Source: Ensifer oleiphilus
GTDB lineage: Bacteria > Pseudomonadota > Alphaproteobacteria > Rhizobiales > Rhizobiaceae
Assembly (NCBI RefSeq): GCF_013371465.1
Contig: NZ_JABWDU010000013.1
Coordinates: 27,310 to 91,309, forward strand
Length of the DNA: 64,000 bases
Direction: 5' to 3'
Each line of letters begins with the position of its first letter. Positions within the stretch are counted from its first letter, which is position 1. The position numbers were made by a program, and so were the translations under genes. Under the pieces are notes generated by a model. It had not been told where the DNA came from, did not search any database, and saw nothing but the letters and a program-made list of their open reading frames with translations. This document shows, in pieces, positions 63,615 through 64,000 of this stretch.

Positions 63615-63888
63615 TCCGAGCTGGGGGCCCCTGATTTCTCTTGCCGTATTCTTGCAGACGATACGTTGCGCGAAGATGTGCATCTTTCGCACACGGGAGT
63701 CAAATCCATGGGGAGTATAGGGGAGGGGAGTGCACACGCGTATATGCGTGCCCCCCGCGTACCCCGTGCGCCCCCCGCGTGACGCGCCGATAATCTCGCT
63801 TAGAGCGACGGATTGTGAAGAAGTGAGGGCCAAAATGTGTCTCCACAGGCCGATCGGGCGCGGTCCAAAGTTTTTTCGGGATAAAAAG

Positions 63889-63908
63889 CCCGCATTTGCG
63901 GGGTTTGT
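63889..63908 (-). terminator. Possible terminator pointing left
   Basis: Stem CCCGC / GCGGG with loop ATTT, followed on the minus strand by CTTTTTATCC. Short stem; it would terminate a minus-strand transcript coming from beyond the right edge, or shield the peptidase promoter. Confidence 0.3.
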
Positions 63909-63940
63909 CAGAAAACTGTCATCTTTTTTGAAATTGCCTG

Positions 63941-63970
63941 TTGACGTGTTCGAGGTGTGGGGTCTATAAG
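63941..63970 (+). promoter_or_regulatory. Strong sigma-70 promoter, probably of an rRNA operon
   Basis: TTGACG (63941-63946), 18 bases, TATAAG (63965-63970), with an A/T-rich stretch just upstream (CTTTTTTGAAATT) that resembles an UP element, and a GC-rich tract after the -10. The following leader ACTGACGAGGGCGGCGGCG resembles the start of rhizobial rRNA operon leaders as I recall them. The structural genes would lie outside the window. Confidence 0.55.
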
Positions 63971-64000
63971 CCCGATCACTGACGAGGGCGGCGGCGCTGC

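Noticed and set aside
1..64000. CRISPR arrays, insertion sequences, prophage genes
   Set aside because: No regularly spaced repeats, no transposase or integrase motifs, no phage structural genes seen in any frame.

Overview
The window reads as a gene-dense, GC-rich chromosome segment of an alphaproteobacterium of the order Hyphomicrobiales (Rhizobiales), most likely a Sinorhizobium/Ensifer/Rhizobium relative. The evidence is gene order and protein style: ftsX-ftsE beside hpt and cpdR; argH-(small lipoprotein)-lysA-TIGR02302 protein; etfB-etfA-hbdA; and lysC-ptsP-prfA-prmC-DUF4167-clpB-M23 peptidase, plus a CtrA-type box, an alphaproteobacterial-type RpoH promoter and a rhizobial-type intergenic palindrome. 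No insertion sequence, prophage, plasmid function or CRISPR array was seen.

Layout. 1-4.0 kb: divisome ABC pair ftsEX (ftsX cut by the left edge), a membrane-anchored hypothetical protein, hpt and the cell-cycle response regulator cpdR. 4.0-9.9 kb (minus): argH, LptM-like lipoprotein, lysA and a large TIGR02302/DUF4175 membrane protein. 10-16.2 kb: tlpA, then hbdA and etfAB with a candidate LiuR-type operator, rhomboid protease, PduO-type cobalamin adenosyltransferase, HIG1 protein and an SDR. 16.4-20.2 kb: YihY/BrkB membrane protein, gluQRS, alkA-type glycosylase, HNH protein and dsbB. 20.5 kb: tRNA-Leu(CAA), followed by a HemJ/CopD-like - DUF3817 - TetR operon with a near-perfect palindrome at its head, then an AMP-forming acyl-CoA synthetase. 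23.9-29.6 kb (minus): secA and an overlapping flippase/acyltransferase pair for surface polysaccharide. 29.8-33.4 kb: parvulin isomerase, argJ, GNAT, mutT. 33.6-39.2 kb: small membrane protein, orphan Flp pilin, degenerate methyltransferase, comF, grxC, nitrilase, DUF1178, GNAT, ubiG.

39.3-49.6 kb looks accessory. It separates ubiG from lysC, which I recall as neighbours in related genomes. It holds a DHFR/RibD-like protein, a two-TM DUF2892 protein coupled to an ECF sigma factor, a methyltransferase, a BtuCDF-type metal ABC transporter followed by a TrmO-like methyltransferase, a 69-residue molbindin (Mop), an ABC-F ATPase, and a secreted Ntn-hydrolase next to a beta-barrel protein. The best candidate for an undescribed system is the transporter-TrmO-Mop block, read here as a possible MolABC-like oxyanion uptake module.

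49.9-63.6 kb returns to the conserved core: aspartokinase, nitrogen PTS enzyme I, release factor 1 and its methyltransferase, DUF4167 protein, a divergent TetR/saccharopine-dehydrogenase-like pair with a dyad between them, clpB with an RpoH-type promoter, and an M23 peptidase. The last 60 bases hold a strong sigma-70 promoter pointing out of the window, probably that of a ribosomal RNA operon.
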